Source: Verrucomicrobiota bacterium
GTDB taxonomy: Bacteria; Verrucomicrobiota; Kiritimatiellia; Kiritimatiellales; Tichowtungiaceae
Direction: 5' to 3'
Assembly: GCA_020853375.1 (NCBI GenBank)
Contig: JADYZA010000162.1
Coordinates: forward strand, 1-5,317
DNA: 5,317 bases
Part shown: positions 4,604 to 5,317 of the stretch, in pieces
How the letters are laid out: every line of letters starts with the position of its first letter
How positions within the stretch are numbered: position 1 is the first letter of the stretch
Made by a program: the position numbers and the translations under genes
Notes under the pieces: model-generated
The model's input: the letters and a program-made list of their open reading frames with translations, nothing else
Database searches by the model: none
What the model was told of the DNA's origin: nothing

Positions 4604-5317
4604 ATGAAAGAAACACGCAACCAGCTCAAAAAAGCCAAACGGATCGTTGTCAAAGTCGGCAGCCGCGTCCTCGTGGACGCCACCGGAAAACCCGACCACG
4701 AACGCATCTTCTCGCTGGTTTCTGGAATCGCCGCCCAGCGCGAAGCCGGATGCGAAATGATTCTCGTTTCTTCCGGCGCGATTGCCGCCGGAATCGAAGC
4801 GCTCGGTATGACCAAACGCCCGACCGATCTGCCCGAACTCCAAATGGCCGCCGCCGTCGGACAAGGCCGGCTGATGAGTCTCTACAGCCACCTCTTCGGC
4901 CAGAAGCATATCAAAGTCGGGCAGGTTCTGCTGACCAACGACATTTTCCAAAATGAGGAACGCCGCGCCAACGCCCAGAACACCCTGCTCAAGCTGATCG
5001 AGTACGGCATCGTTCCCGTCATCAACGAAAACGATACCGTCGCCACCGAAGAAATTAAATTCGGCGACAACGACCTGCTCGCCGCGCTCGTCGCTATCCT
5101 TATTAAGGCCGACGCGCTGATTCTGCTTTCCACCACCGACGGACTCAAGGATGACGACGGCAAGCGCGTCCCGTTCGTCGAACAGGTTTCCGACGACATC
5201 CTCGCGCTCGATAAAGGCAAAAACGGCGAACTCTCCACCGGCGGAATGAAATCCAAACTCATGTCCGCCGGAAAAGCGGCGGCGGCCAATATTCCCGTTG
5301 TCATCGCCGACGGCCAG
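4604..5317 (+). CDS. proB: Glutamate 5-kinase ProB (C-terminus outside window)
   Basis: ProB phosphorylates L-glutamate with ATP to gamma-glutamyl phosphate, the first and normally proline-inhibited step of proline synthesis. The 238 codons in view cover almost the whole amino acid kinase domain: VVKVGS (15-20) with Lys17, SSGAIAAG (56-63) with Ser57, the QMAAAVGQ segment (80-87), VINENDTV (139-146) with Asp144, FGDND (153-157) with Asn156 and Asp157, and STGGMKSKL (211-219) for nucleotide binding. These residues sit at a constant offset of 7 from their E. coli counterparts. Whether a C-terminal PUA domain follows (about 370 residues in all) or the short form ends near 260 cannot be seen. An in-frame stop at 4589-4591 confines the start to the ATG at 4604. 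No ribosome binding site precedes it; the upstream bases are pyrimidine-rich. Confidence 0.96.
   Translation, partial: MKETRNQLKKAKRIVVKVGSRVLVDATGKPDHERIFSLVSGIAAQREAGCEMILVSSGAIAAGIEALGMTKRPTDLPELQMAAAVGQGRLMSLYSHLFGQKHIKVGQVLLTNDIFQNEERRANAQNTLLKLIEYGIVPVINENDTVATEEIKFGDNDLLAALVAILIKADALILLSTTDGLKDDDGKRVPFVEQVSDDILALDKGKNGELSTGGMKSKLMSAGKAAAANIPVVIADGQ

Noticed and set aside
4535..4951. Minus-strand frame opposite the proB start
   Set aside because: It is antisense to conserved ProB sequence and the apparent product has no recognisable features.
4498..4956. Plus-strand frame crossing the spacer and the start of proB
   Set aside because: It overlaps the conserved ProB kinase motifs in another frame and its product is an arginine- and proline-rich sequence without any domain.

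Overview
The window is compact, fairly GC-rich bacterial housekeeping DNA. Seven genes run head to tail on the minus strand, and an eighth diverges on the plus strand. In transcription order the minus-strand genes are rsmD, coaD, yceD (DUF177), rpmF, plsX, fabH and fabD; fabD leaves the window at its left edge. The plus-strand gene is proB, cut off at the right edge. The FabD/FabH/PlsX set, the short intergenic gaps and the style of the proteins suggest a Gram-negative-type bacterium. My best guess is the PVC superphylum (Verrucomicrobia, Kiritimatiellota or Lentisphaerae). That guess rests on general resemblance and on the heptad repeats described below, not on a marker gene, so it is weak.

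Region by region: bases 1-689 hold the N-terminal three quarters of fabD. It overlaps fabH (686-1690) by 4 bases in an ATGA junction. FabH overlaps the end of plsX (1674-2699) by up to 17 bases. PlsX starts 3 bases after rpmF (2703-2888). A 73-base gap (2889-2961), with a possible internal promoter, separates rpmF from yceD (2962-3411). CoaD (3432-3914) overlaps rsmD (3911-4453) in another ATGA junction. The 150-base divergent spacer (4454-4603) is the only real non-coding region. It holds an inverted repeat that ends almost on the rsmD start codon, two small period-7 repeat blocks and a candidate proB promoter. ProB starts at 4604.

The minus-strand cluster groups ribosome assembly (RsmD methylates 16S rRNA, YceD supports 23S rRNA accumulation, L32 is a 50S protein), CoA synthesis (CoaD) and entry into fatty acid and phospholipid synthesis (PlsX, FabH, FabD). 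CoA is the precursor of the acetyl-CoA and malonyl-CoA used by FabH and FabD, and of the phosphopantetheine arm of the acyl carrier protein, so the cluster couples growth-related ribosome and membrane functions. ProB starts proline synthesis and is an unrelated neighbour.

I found no undescribed enzymatic system, mobile element, CRISPR array, tRNA or rRNA gene. The points most worth a second look are the paired heptad repeats and the start-proximal hairpin in the divergent spacer, a possibly leaderless proB mRNA, uncertain non-ATG starts of yceD and fabH, and an L32 protein that has lost three of the four zinc-ligand cysteines.
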